Source: a bacterium (GTDB lineage Bacteria > UBA9089 > JASEGY01). Taken from it: a stretch of DNA of 6,641 bases. The notes below the pieces were generated by a model. The model saw only the letters and a list, made by a program, of their open reading frames with translations, had not been told where the DNA came from and did not search any database. The translations under genes were made by a program, and so were the position numbers. The DNA lies in assembly GCA_030019105.1 (NCBI GenBank), contig JASEGY010000197.1, positions 1 to 6,641 on the forward strand. The letters run 5' to 3'. Of the stretch, positions 1-6,618 are shown piece by piece (the first letter of the stretch is position 1; every line of letters begins with the position of its first letter).

Positions 1-49
1 CTACAACTTACAACCTATTCAAAATCACTATTTATGACCGTGCTGAGTA

Positions 50-94
50 TATCTTGATTTACTTCCTATTTCCCATTTCTCACTTCCTATTTTT
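50..94. repeat. 45-nt dispersed repeat, left copy
   Basis: This 45-nt stretch recurs in inverted orientation at 5969-6013 with two mismatches, read by direct comparison. Inside it, ACTTCCTATTT occurs twice (61-71 and 82-92), separated by a TCCCATTTCT-like spacer. It abuts the stop codon of infC, with its last base inside the TGA. No coding role is visible. It may be a dispersed intergenic repeat or part of a longer mobile sequence; its function is unknown. Confidence 0.8.
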
Positions 95-630
95 CAGTGC
101 TTATCCAGCGCCAGGACCATTATCATATTTTTTCCTTCCATCGCAGGTCTCCGTTCTACCATACCTATCTCCGATAAATCCTCCGCTACCCGGTCAAGGA
201 TACGTTTCCCCAACTCTTTGTGCGCCATCTCTCTGCCCCTAAACATAATGGTCACTTTAACTTTATCTCCTGCTTCCAGAAAACGCTGAACATGACGTGT
301 CTTAAATTGATAGTCATGTTCACTGATCTTGGGGCGCATCTTTATTTCTTTCAGGTGAGTAATCTGTTGGCGCTTTTTACTTTCTTTCGTTCGTTTCTTC
401 TGCTCGTAAAGATATTTTCCATAGTCCATAATCCGGCAAACCGGAGGAGAACTTTCAGGAGAAACCTCCACCAGATCAAGTCCGCTCTCAGTTGCCTTTT
501 CCAATGCCTCCCTCAAAGAGAGTATGCCTACCTGCTCCCCTTCATCACTAATGAGACGGACTTCCCGGGCTCTGATTTGCCTGTTTATCCTCACCCCTTT
601 GTTGCTTGGTTTAGCCCCTTTGTAGGTAAT
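94..630 (-). CDS. infC: Translation initiation factor IF-3
   Basis: IF-3 binds the 30S subunit, keeps it from joining 50S and checks start-codon and initiator tRNA choice. The protein shows the N-domain signature [13 protein letters not shown], then LREALEKA and [15 protein letters not shown], a lysine/arginine-rich linker ([12 protein letters not shown]), and a C-domain with FRGREMAH and a terminal MIMVLA. I place the start at the ATT codon at 630-628, giving 178 residues, close to the usual ~180. It sits 4 nt after an extended Shine-Dalgarno (645-635), and an in-frame TGA at 639-637 excludes longer forms. The alternative is GTG at 594 (166 residues), which has poorer SD spacing. AUU initiation is a known hallmark of infC in E. 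coli and relatives and underlies its autoregulation. The gene lies downstream of thrS, as in the common thrS-infC-rpmI-rplT cluster, but here is separated from it by two extra genes and repeats. Family assignment is firm; the AUU start is inferred. Confidence 0.96.
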   Translation of the reverse strand: MTYKGAKPSNKGVRINRQIRAREVRLISDEGEQVGILSLREALEKATESGLDLVEVSPESSPPVCRIMDYGKYLYEQKKRTKESKKRQQITHLKEIKMRPKISEHDYQFKTRHVQRFLEAGDKVKVTIMFRGREMAHKELGKRILDRVAEDLSEIGMVERRPAMEGKNMIMVLALDKH

Positions 631-634
631 TACT

Positions 635-645
635 GATCACCCCCT
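635..645 (-). promoter_or_regulatory. Extended Shine-Dalgarno of infC that decides the AUU start
   Basis: On the minus strand this reads AGGGGGTGATC, which matches the anti-Shine-Dalgarno complement AGGAGGTGATC at all but one base. The GGGGG core ends 9 nt before the ATT codon at 630-628. An in-frame TGA (639-637) lies inside the site itself, so translation of this frame cannot start further upstream. By contrast, the GTG at 594 has only an AAGGGG about 18 nt upstream. Confidence 0.75.
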
Positions 646-715
646 GTATTTTGAGTTTCGAGTTCATTTGTATTTGGTACATAGTGAGTAGTGGTTTGAG
701 AAATACCAGTCGTAG

Positions 716-1139
716 GGTGGGCATTGCCCCACTGCCATTAAGTTAAGCCGAAGCTTTTGAAACACAATAGGTTGGCAAGGTAGGAGTTTAGGCTTTAGCC
801 TTTCATTCTCCTGGTATTGTGCTGCAAATGAAACCCTAAAGGTAACTACTCAGCCTCTATATAGTAGTCTTAACTGTTAAAACCACAACATATTGTGGTC
901 AGATGTTTAAAAGTTAGCTAAAATTCCTAAAGAATGGCTTTCTATGTAACCTATAAAAGTAGACAAACCACAATATATTGTGTTCTGTAAGTTTCAAAAA
1001 TCAATATCTGGTGGCTGAGTAGTTACCCCTAAAGGGTAAATTCCCTTCACAGGTGACTGCGGGACGAATTACATACTCCCTATATCACCTTACCATAAAG
1101 AGTTACCCTTAACTTAATGGCAGTGGGGCATTGCCCACC
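716..1139. mobile_element. Non-coding element with nested inverted repeats (MITE-like, no transposase)
   Basis: The element is bounded by 32-nt inverted repeats (716-747 and 1108-1139) that match at 31 of 32 bases and begin GGTGGGCATTGCCCCACTGC. Inside lies a perfect 15-bp inverted pair, GGTAACTACTCAGCC at 841-855 and its complement at 1013-1027. Further in are two related palindromes around ACCACAACATATTGTGGT (882-899) and CACAATATATTGTG (969-982), which also form a 17-nt direct repeat with one mismatch. A small hairpin AGGC-TTTA-GCCT sits at 790-801. No open frame in it looks like a gene. Non-autonomous element status is inferred from the terminal inverted repeats; I see no clean target-site duplication at these boundaries. 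It fills most of the gene-free stretch 631-1218, upstream of infC. Confidence 0.7.
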
Positions 1140-1169
1140 AATAAATGTGTTGCCTCGAATAGAAATCGG

Positions 1170-1186
1170 TGGGCAATACCCACCCT
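1170..1186. repeat. GGTGGGC...CCCACC hairpin repeat
   Basis: GGTGGGCAATACCCACC forms a 6-bp stem (GGTGGG/CCCACC) with a 5-nt loop. It resembles the tips of the 32-nt inverted repeats at 716 and 1139, so it is probably another copy of the same terminal motif or part of the element. It lies about 33 nt past the stop of the small membrane protein gene on the minus strand, but no T-run follows, so a Rho-independent terminator is not supported. Confidence 0.6.
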
Positions 1187-1218
1187 CTACCGTAGTGGCC
1201 CAAACGATGATCGACGCC

Positions 1219-1527
1219 TTACTTCTTCAACTTAACTCTATCAGCATTAATGAAAAACAAAAATCCCAGCACGGCTATAGGAACTTCCATAGACAGCAAG
1301 ACCATATAGTGCAATGTCTTATGAATATTTTTCGTCAAAATTTGTGGATGCAAATCAATATAATCTATCCATAAAAACGCCATCATAAATCCCCCTAAAC
1401 CAACAAGAATCGAAGAAAGCTTGAAATAAAACATCATCTCTCGCCTTGAAGTTCCCTGCCACATGGCAACCATTAAAGACATCAAGGCAGTGAAAAACCC
1501 CAACTCATACTTTAGAAGTCCTTCCAT
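1219..1527 (-). CDS. Small three-helix membrane protein, unknown function
   Basis: I do not recognise this family. The 102-residue product is mostly hydrophobic, with three likely membrane segments at about residues 8-23 (FFTALMSLMVAMW), 36-54 (ILVGLGGFMMAFLW) and 71-93 (VLLSMEVPIAVLGFLFF), and a basic C-terminus (RVKLKK). A longer frame begins at a TTG at 1560, but I prefer the ATG at 1527-1525. It overlaps the stop of the preceding gene as TAATG, the usual form of translational coupling, and a GAGGA lies about 10 nt upstream. Coupling suggests that it works with the 238-residue membrane-anchored protein encoded just before it. Both genes look AT-rich next to thrS and lie between two repeat elements in the thrS-infC interval. 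The function remains open; a small membrane partner or sensor subunit is a guess. Confidence 0.7.
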   Translation of the reverse strand: MEGLLKYELGFFTALMSLMVAMWQGTSRREMMFYFKLSSILVGLGGFMMAFLWIDYIDLHPQILTKNIHKTLHYMVLLSMEVPIAVLGFLFFINADRVKLKK

Positions 1528-2243
1528 TACACATCTGTCCTCATTTGTAGCCTGGCACAAAAATGCCCTGTTTTTACATGGTTGTAAATGTCGTCTTCTT
1601 TGTTTATCTTTAAAACATTGGGATCATTTTTGATCCTGCTTATCTTTTCATTGTATCGTTTCCTCATAAAATAATTAGGTCTTTCTACTATCAGAGCTTT
1701 CTTTTCCGCCAGTGGTTCATGATACTCTTCTACATAAATTAGCGAATCCGTCAAAACAAAATGTGGCTCATTAATATTAGATTCAGATGCTGTTTCTTTT
1801 TTATAGTAGATAGATATATTTTTAGGGTAATCTAAAAAAAGTTCAAAAATAGGATGGAGTTCTCTTGTCACTTTAGCATTATGAAATTCCTCTTTAATAA
1901 ATCCATCGTCATTTAAAAATTGTTTATTATCTTTCCAGGAAGACATTACAGGTCCTATGGTAAAAATAGCTGTCTGTAACCCCCCGGATTTTAAGTTAGT
2001 CCTTATAATTTTACATAACTGCTCATGAATCTCTATATTAGCTTCGCCTGCTACAATTTCAATTTTTTTTGTATTACGCTGATATACTTTATTTCCAATA
2101 GCTCTATATATCTCTTCTCTACTGGAAAGTAATTGTTCCTTTTGCCTTAAAAGAAAATAGGATACAATTAAGTAAATAATAAATACCGGTATAATTATAT
2201 ACCACGAATAATTAACCAAAGCTATCATTACATAGTCATTCAT
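1527..2243 (-). CDS. Membrane-anchored protein of unknown function
   Basis: The 238-residue product has one N-terminal membrane helix (about residues 15-32, IIIPVFIIYLIVSYFLL) followed by RQKEQ, which suggests N-terminus outside and the bulk in the cytoplasm. The soluble part starts with a polar, probably helical linker (33-60), then alternates strand-like and helical stretches: IEIVAGEAN (61-69), TAIFTIGPV (91-99), ISIYYKKE (143-150), EPHFVLTDSLIYVEEYHEP (159-177). The HFVLTD segment faintly recalls a degenerate phospholipase-D-like HKD motif without its lysine, but this is weak and I do not assign catalysis. The ATG start is preceded by a poor GGGGA about 11 nt upstream. The gene reads as AT-rich with many AAA/ATT codons, unlike thrS, which fits separate acquisition. 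Its stop overlaps the start of the next gene (TAATG), so the two probably form a unit. Confidence 0.75.
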   Translation of the reverse strand: MNDYVMIALVNYSWYIIIPVFIIYLIVSYFLLRQKEQLLSSREEIYRAIGNKVYQRNTKKIEIVAGEANIEIHEQLCKIIRTNLKSGGLQTAIFTIGPVMSSWKDNKQFLNDDGFIKEEFHNAKVTRELHPIFELFLDYPKNISIYYKKETASESNINEPHFVLTDSLIYVEEYHEPLAEKKALIVERPNYFMRKRYNEKISRIKNDPNVLKINKEDDIYNHVKTGHFCARLQMRTDV

Positions 2244-2265
2244 TTATGTATATTTCCCCACTAAG

Positions 2266-2352
2266 AGCCTATCCTAAAACTGGTAGTCGCAGGCTTTAGC
2301 CTGCGCAACCTAAAGGTTGCGGCTACCCGGCAAGTAGGTTTTGGGATAGGCC
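2266..2352. mobile_element. 87-bp MITE-like element with two hairpins and possible 5-bp target duplications
   Basis: The ends are 16-bp inverted repeats: AGCCTATCCTAAAACT at 2266-2281, and at 2352-2337 on the other strand GGCCTATCCCAAAACC. Inside, GGTAG (2282-2286) pairs with CTACC (2323-2327) and encloses two hairpins, GCAGGC-TTTA-GCCTGC (2289-2304) and GCAACC-TAAA-GGTTGC (2305-2320), giving a cloverleaf-like fold. The pentamer CTAAG flanks both ends (2261-2265 and 2353-2357), as expected for a target-site duplication. There is no coding capacity. It lies between thrS and the 238-residue membrane protein gene. REP-like hairpin arrays of this kind are common intergenic repeats; mobility by a transposase supplied elsewhere is inferred. 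Confidence 0.75.
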
Positions 2353-2422
2353 CTAAGCTTAATGTCCTGGTGACCTTTGAACAATTGCTTAGATTATTAG
2401 CTAATGATACAATCTACCACAC

Positions 2423-4354
2423 CTAAGTTCCGATGTCAAGCCTTTTTTCACTTATCTCGGTTCGGATATGGTCCATAAAATCCTGATAAGATTTGGTTCC
2501 TAAGTTCTGCCGGCCGCGATAACGAATATTAACCGTGCCTTTCTCGACTTCTTTATCTCCCACGACCAGCATATAAGGAATCTTATTTACCTCTGCCTCC
2601 CGGATCTTGGCCCCGATTTTCTCCTGACGTCCATCTACTTCAACCCTGATCCCTTCTTTAAGCAAAACATCTTTTACCTCTTCCGCATAAGAGTGGTGAC
2701 GGTCAGCAATAGGCAAGAGAGCCACTTGAACCGGGGCCAGCCAGACAGGAAAACGCCCGGCATAATGTTCTATCAAGGCGCCTATAAACCGCTCCAGGCT
2801 GCCAAGAACAACCCTGTGGATCATGACCGGTTGGTGTCTTTCTCCATCAGGGCCGATATAACCAAGATCAAATCGTTGCGGCAGGTTAAAATCTACCTGG
2901 ATGGTCGGCCCCTGCCAGGCTCGACCAAGGACATCCTTTAATTTTATATCAATCTTGGGGCCATAAAAAACACCCTCTCCCTCGTCTATTTCATACCTTA
3001 ACCCATGTTGGGTCAGGGCAGTTGCCAGGGCTGAGGTAGCTTTATCCCAATTTTCCTCTGTGCCTACATACTTATCCGGCCTGGTGGAAAGATAAATATC
3101 ATACTCCTTGAAGCCAAAAAGCCGAAGCATATCAAGGGCAAAGTCAATTACACCCTCGATTTCATTCATCAACTGCTCAGGGGTGCAAAAGATATGGGCA
3201 TCATCCTGAGTAAATCCCCTTACCCTGAGCAGTCCGTGTAAGACGCCGCTGCGTTCATACCGGTAAACAGTGCCCAGCTCAAAATAACGAACCGGTAAGT
3301 CTCTGTAACTACGGGGCTTACTCTGATAGATAAGGATATGGCCAGGACAGTTCATTGGTTTCAAGACATAAGGATCTTTCTCTACCTCCAAAAAGTACAT
3401 ATTATCCCGGTAATATTCCGTATGACCGGAGGTCTGCCATAACTGCTCTCTGGCTATGTGAGGGATAAACACTTCCTGATAACCCCGCCTGGCATGTTCG
3501 GCCTGAAGGAAATGGGTAATTTCTCTCCGAATAGCCGCTCCTTTGGGATGGTAATAAATCATGCCGGCACCGGCTTCTTCATAGATATGGAACAACTCTA
3601 ATTCCCGTCCCAGTTTCCGGTGGTCTCTGGCCTTAGCCTCTTCCATGTTGGAAATGTACTGAGCCAATGCCTTCTGATCAGGGAAAGCAGTGCCATAGAT
3701 ACGGGTCAACATTGGCCTGGATTCATCTCCCCGCCAATATGCCCCCGCAATATTAATCAGTTTAAATGCCTTGATTACCCCTGTACCGGGCACATGCGGC
3801 CCCCGGCAGAGATCAATAAAAGAACCATGCTGATAAAAACCTGGTTTATCATCCTCAATTCCTTCTAAAAGCTCCAATTTATAAGAAGCTTGCGTTTTTT
3901 TTAGAAGAGACTCTGCCTCGGAATGAGGCATAAGGGTATGTTTAAAGGGAAGATCATCGGCTATGATCTCAGCAGCCCTTTTCTCAATTTTACTCAGATC
4001 ATCTTCCGAAAAGTGGGTTTCTCCAAAATCAAAGTCATAATAGAAGCCGTCCTGGATGGATGGCCCAATCCCTAATTTCACGTTGGGAAAGAGATCGACC
4101 ACGGCTGAAGCCAGGATATGAGAAGCAGAATGACGGTAAATCGCCCTGCCTTCCTCACTATCAAAAGTGAGTATTTCAAGCCTTCCGTCTTTTTCGAGAG
4201 GGGCATTCAGATCAATAAGTTCCTCGTTAAATTTAGCTGCCAGGGCAGCCTTAGCCAGGGAGCGACCAATATCGGCCGCAATCCGGGCCGGTGTTATCCC
4301 CTTACTATATTTCTTACCGGAGCCATCGGGCAGAATAATATTAATCTCTTGCAT
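2423..4354 (-). CDS. thrS: Threonyl-tRNA synthetase
   Basis: This cytoplasmic class II synthetase charges tRNA-Thr with threonine and edits mischarged serine. The 643-residue product is full length for the family (about 640). In order: TGS domain (about 1-65); N2 editing domain with HSASH (75-79) and CRGPH (183-187), the four metal-site-like residues H75, H79, C183 and H187; catalytic core with motif 2 around VYRYERSG (363-370) and motif 3 GSLERFIG (518-525); zinc ligands C336 (MNCPGH), H387 (DDAHIF) and H513 (MIHRVV); C-terminal anticodon-binding domain (about 538-640, VQVALLPI to TVNIRYR). All key residues seen are intact. The ATG overlaps the upstream coiled-coil gene's stop as TAATG, with an AGAGG about 11 nt before it, so translation is probably coupled. 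I find no T-box leader. Downstream, the usual neighbour infC is displaced by two extra genes. Confidence 0.98.
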   Translation of the reverse strand: MQEINIILPDGSGKKYSKGITPARIAADIGRSLAKAALAAKFNEELIDLNAPLEKDGRLEILTFDSEEGRAIYRHSASHILASAVVDLFPNVKLGIGPSIQDGFYYDFDFGETHFSEDDLSKIEKRAAEIIADDLPFKHTLMPHSEAESLLKKTQASYKLELLEGIEDDKPGFYQHGSFIDLCRGPHVPGTGVIKAFKLINIAGAYWRGDESRPMLTRIYGTAFPDQKALAQYISNMEEAKARDHRKLGRELELFHIYEEAGAGMIYYHPKGAAIRREITHFLQAEHARRGYQEVFIPHIAREQLWQTSGHTEYYRDNMYFLEVEKDPYVLKPMNCPGHILIYQSKPRSYRDLPVRYFELGTVYRYERSGVLHGLLRVRGFTQDDAHIFCTPEQLMNEIEGVIDFALDMLRLFGFKEYDIYLSTRPDKYVGTEENWDKATSALATALTQHGLRYEIDEGEGVFYGPKIDIKLKDVLGRAWQGPTIQVDFNLPQRFDLGYIGPDGERHQPVMIHRVVLGSLERFIGALIEHYAGRFPVWLAPVQVALLPIADRHHSYAEEVKDVLLKEGIRVEVDGRQEKIGAKIREAEVNKIPYMLVVGDKEVEKGTVNIRYRGRQNLGTKSYQDFMDHIRTEISEKRLDIGT

Positions 4355-4767
4355 TAACCGACCGCCCTCTTCTTTTCTATCCCGGTATGCCCCATAAATA
4401 AATGCTGCATAATATTTCTTAGATTCTGTCCCATCTCTTGTTGAGCGCTTTCCAGCCTGGCTACTTTTTCAGTCACATCAAGCCGTTCTAAAATCTTCTG
4501 CATGGTAATCTCAATCCCTTGCAGCCTGTTCTCGACCCTCTCAAACCGTTCATCGACCCTCTCAAACCGTTCATCTACCTTCTCAAACCGCTTATTCATC
4601 TCTTCCTGCAGGCTGAGAAACCGCTTATCCATTGTCTCAAATTGTTTCTCCATCCTATCAAACCGCTCACTATGATCTTTCAACTCTTGCCTAATGGCTT
4701 TCAATTCCGGCACTAAAAGGTCCTGAATAACCTCTCGTATTCCCTGAACTAAACCACTTGCGTCCAT
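4354..4767 (-). CDS. Coiled-coil protein, unknown function
   Basis: The 137-residue product has no signal peptide or membrane segment. From about residue 20 to 115 it is a highly charged helix with clear heptads, most regular at 60-81, where RFEKVDE, RFERVDE and RFERVEN follow one another; a long homo-oligomeric coiled coil is likely. The C-terminus (QHLFMGHTGIEKKRAVG) is not part of the heptad pattern. It resembles the many small heptad-repeat proteins found in bacterial genomes, but I know no function. The start is well supported: GGAGG lies 6 nt before the ATG. The gene begins 21 nt after the 3' end of tRNA-Val and its TAA overlaps the thrS ATG, so it sits in a tight tRNA-coiled-coil-thrS unit. 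Whether it affects thrS expression or only shares the transcript is not known. Confidence 0.85.
   Translation of the reverse strand: MDASGLVQGIREVIQDLLVPELKAIRQELKDHSERFDRMEKQFETMDKRFLSLQEEMNKRFEKVDERFERVDERFERVENRLQGIEITMQKILERLDVTEKVARLESAQQEMGQNLRNIMQHLFMGHTGIEKKRAVG
4534..4575. repeat. Two identical 21-nt tandem units inside the coiled-coil gene
   Basis: Positions 4534-4554 and 4555-4575 are identical 21-nt units containing CTCAAACCGTTCATC on the plus strand, and 4576-4596 is a diverged third unit (TACCTTCTCAAACCGCTTAT). Each unit is seven codons, exactly one coiled-coil heptad (RFER/KVDE). Nucleotide identity beyond protein need suggests recent in-frame duplication, so heptad number may vary among relatives. 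Confidence 0.85.
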
Positions 4768-4788
4768 TATTTACCTCCTCTCTCCTAA

Positions 4789-4861
<73 letters not shown>

Positions 4862-4863
<2 letters not shown>

Positions 4864-5887
4864 ACAAAATTGGCTTCTTACTTATTATATTAGCAAAAGG
4901 CCCGATACTATCTCCTGCTTCTACCTTTGAATCATTAACAAACGAGGCGTATATAGTTGCCCCCGCGCCCACCTCAGCATTGAGCAAAAAAGTCTGAGGT
5001 CCAATAACGCAGTCTTTCCCGATTTTGGTCTCACCTAAGATAGTGGTAAAGGGGTAAATCACGGTATCAGGCTCAATAGTTACGGCCGCATCTATGGAAG
5101 TTGAACCCGGATCCATTATTGTTACCCCGCCCAGCATAAGACTATTTACTGTTCTGTCTCTCAAAATGCCTTCTGCTTTAGCCAGGTCTACTCTCGTATT
5201 TATATCAATGGTCTCTCTTTGATCAGAAACAACAAAGCTCTCAATTTGATGTCCCCGTTCTTTTAATATCCCGAGGCAGTCATTCAAATCTTCCTCTTCC
5301 TTGTCGGAATGAGGTTTAATCTGCCCCAATGCCCAGAAAAAGAAGGTGGCTTGAAAACAATAGCCGCCTACGGCTACTTCTTTTGTCTCGTTTTCGTCCG
5401 AAGAGTTTAGCCCTGCTTCACTTTTGACGATCTTTCCAATATCCCCTTCCGGGGAACGAATGACTACCGGAGCTTCCTTAAAATCTTCGGTATAGGTAGT
5501 AAGTAAGCTTGCGACATTCTTCCTTTCTCGATGGAAGGAAACAAATTCCTCTATTGTCTGAGGGGTAAGAAGTGGAAGATCGCCGTTTAGGACAAGACAA
5601 TCACCTTCAAAATCGGCCAGGGCTCTCTCTGCCTCTCTAACTGCATGGGCTGTTCCCCCCTGAATTTGCTGAACAATAACCTCAATACCAGAAGGCAAAA
5701 TATCCCTGACGCTTTTTTCCTTATAGCCCAGGACAACTACTTTCCTCTTTGCCTCTAAAGAAGAAAGTGCATCAAGAATATGATTGAGTATCGGCTTTCC
5801 CCCTAACCTATGTTGGACCTTGGGCACACTGGATTTCATTCGTTTGCCGCGTCCGCCGGCCAGGACAAGCCAGGTTAAATCGTGCAT
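4862..5887 (-). CDS. glmU: GlmU-like nucleotidyltransferase lacking the acetyltransferase part
   Basis: The N-terminal domain matches the uridylyltransferase half of GlmU, which makes UDP-GlcNAc from GlcNAc-1-phosphate and UTP for cell-wall synthesis. Signature residues are LAGGRGKRM (9-17) with PK (22-23), GGTAHA (77-82), NGD with D103 as metal ligand, and DINTR (228-232), whose Asn 230 corresponds to the second metal ligand. From about 250 to 334 there are left-handed beta-helix repeats (TIEPDTVIYP, IGKDCVIGP, VGAGATIYA), ending at IGPFANI. GlmU is normally about 450 residues; this one stops at 341, before the acetyltransferase catalytic region. The EINTG motif typical of the substrate pocket reads EVAVGG here (170-175). 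So it may be a monofunctional GlcNAc-1-P uridylyltransferase or act on another sugar phosphate. The SD is weak (AGAAG close to the ATG). The TAG overlaps the first two bases of tRNA-Val by 2 nt. Family membership is firm; exact substrate is inferred. Confidence 0.85.
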
Positions 5888-5922
5888 TATCTTCTGGTGT
5901 TTGGTAAATTAGTGTCCGGTGT

Positions 5923-5967
5923 ACCGGTCTCTACCAGACTACCAGTCACCAGGCTACTAATCACCAT
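5923..5967. repeat. Degenerate short-period repeat upstream of the GlmU-like gene
   Basis: The plus strand shows loosely repeated CTACCAGA, CTACCAGT, CACCAGG, CTACTAAT and CACC units with a period of about 7-9 nt, next to the small palindrome CCGGTGTACCGG (5916-5927). The stretch adjoins the 45-nt repeat and lies in the 142-nt spacer between the protease and the GlmU-like gene. No promoter boxes stand out. Its role is unknown. Confidence 0.45.
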
Positions 5968-5968
5968 T

Positions 5969-6013
5969 AAAAATAGGAAGTAAGAAATGGGAAATAGGAA
6001 GTACATCAAGATA
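5969..6013. repeat. 45-nt dispersed repeat, right copy (inverted)
   Basis: This is the inverted copy of 50-94, matching at 43 of 45 bases. It contains AAATAGGAAGT twice, around a GAAATGGG centre. Its outer edge and the next few bases form a potential hairpin, GGAAGTA/TACTTCC with an 8-nt loop (5998-6019). It lies 17 nt past the stop of the aspartic protease gene. Nothing ties it to a known element. Confidence 0.8.
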
Positions 6014-6029
6014 CTTCCCATTTTCGACT

Positions 6030-6449
6030 CTAATAGAGATCCATAATAAATTTCCCGTCATGAGCAGGATTGGGAATCACCTTCTGAGCTTTTGGATCAG
6101 GCTGCAAATCCAGGCCTTCAAGAACAAGGTATCCAATTAAAACAGGGACATCTTCCGGTATCTCCATTACGTCGATACTGCAGGTGCGACCCATAATAGT
6201 CAGCCTGGCTCCTTCATATACCTGTCTTTCTACCGGGCCGTTAGCGGTCTTTGCCTTCCGGATTTCCAGGGGCAACAAACCAAGGTCAATTATTTGCTCA
6301 TATCTGAGGCAGAGCAAGGTCGATCCCGTATCGACCAAGGCATCCTCGATTTCAAGAGAGCGAATCTGGTTAGAAAGGATATCGCCACGCTTAGACAAAA
6401 AATAATCAAATATATTCTCTACCTTTATTTTTGCAGTTACTCTACCCAT
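6030..6449 (-). CDS. Retropepsin-like (clan AA) aspartic protease
   Basis: The 139-residue product has the single-domain retropepsin pattern: a hydrophobic strand into the active-site motif DALVDTGST (36-44, catalytic D40), then LRYEQIIDLGL, and the second hydrophobic-Gly element PVLIGYLVLEGLDLQPDP (102-119), followed by QKVIPNP. Such proteins dimerise, each supplying one DTG aspartate. Bacterial members of this size are widespread but mostly uncharacterised, and some occur as orphan single genes. There is no signal peptide or membrane segment, so it is probably cytoplasmic. The ATG start is backed by AAGGAAGG about 9 nt upstream. It lies between a probable tRNA-Gln and the GlmU-like gene, with repeat-rich spacers on both sides, so an operon link to its neighbours is doubtful. 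Its substrate is unknown. Confidence 0.85.
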   Translation of the reverse strand: MGRVTAKIKVENIFDYFLSKRGDILSNQIRSLEIEDALVDTGSTLLCLRYEQIIDLGLLPLEIRKAKTANGPVERQVYEGARLTIMGRTCSIDVMEIPEDVPVLIGYLVLEGLDLQPDPKAQKVIPNPAHDGKFIMDLY

Positions 6450-6496
6450 CCCTACTAACCTTCCTTGTTATTAAAGGTTTCCTTACCTAAACTGCC

Positions 6497-6596
6497 AGGG
6501 CAACTACTCGGGTGATCGGTTATCGGTGAAAAGGAAGCAATAATCGGTCATCACCTATCACCGATATCACCGACTACTAGATGCCTGAGTAATTAT
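6497..6596. repeat. Imperfect inverted-repeat block downstream of the tRNA
   Basis: TATCGGTGA (6521-6529) pairs perfectly with TCACCGATA (6558-6566), and related ATCGGT/ACCGAT units recur between them with short spacing. An outer, weaker pair is GGGCAACTACTCGGG (6498-6512) against CCTGAGTAATTATC (6584-6597). The sequence CTGCCAGG also occurs as a direct repeat on both sides (6492-6499 and 6597-6604). There is no coding sequence. It fills much of the 169-nt spacer between the probable tRNA-Gln and the protease gene. Confidence 0.5.
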
Positions 6597-6618
6597 CTGC
6601 CAGGCGCGCTTGAACAGG

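Noticed and set aside
220..636. 138-codon plus-strand open frame opposite infC
   Set aside because: It is the antisense shadow of a strongly conserved infC, has no ribosome binding site, and its protein resembles nothing known. The same applies to the plus-strand frames opposite thrS, the coiled-coil gene and the protease.
646..712. sigma70-type promoter for infC
   Set aside because: Several weak -10-like strings (TATGTA, TACAAA) occur but none has a convincing -35 at proper spacing.
1170..1186. Rho-independent terminator after the small membrane protein gene
   Set aside because: The hairpin is good but no T-run follows it on the minus strand, and the same motif occurs in the neighbouring repeats.
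711..1195. CGTAG at 711-715 and 1191-1195 as a target-site duplication of the larger element
   Set aside because: The inverted ends do not line up with these borders: the 32-nt right arm ends at 1139, and the sequence ending at 1190 is offset by several bases relative to the left end.
1527..1560. Longer start (TTG at 1560) for the small membrane protein
   Set aside because: It would overlap the previous gene by 34 nt, whereas the ATG at 1527 forms a TAATG junction and has an upstream GAGGA.
2393..2408. Imperfect palindrome ATTATTAGCTAATGAT just after thrS as terminator or operator
   Set aside because: The stem is short and AT-rich with mismatches and no T-run follows; chance is likely in such sequence.
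4534..4596. CRISPR-like short tandem repeats
   Set aside because: The units are contiguous, lie in a coding frame and encode coiled-coil heptads; there are no spacers.
5998..6025. Plus-strand terminator (GGAAGTA/TACTTCC followed by CATTTT)
   Set aside because: No gene is transcribed towards it on the plus strand and the T-run is short; it is better explained as part of the repeat.
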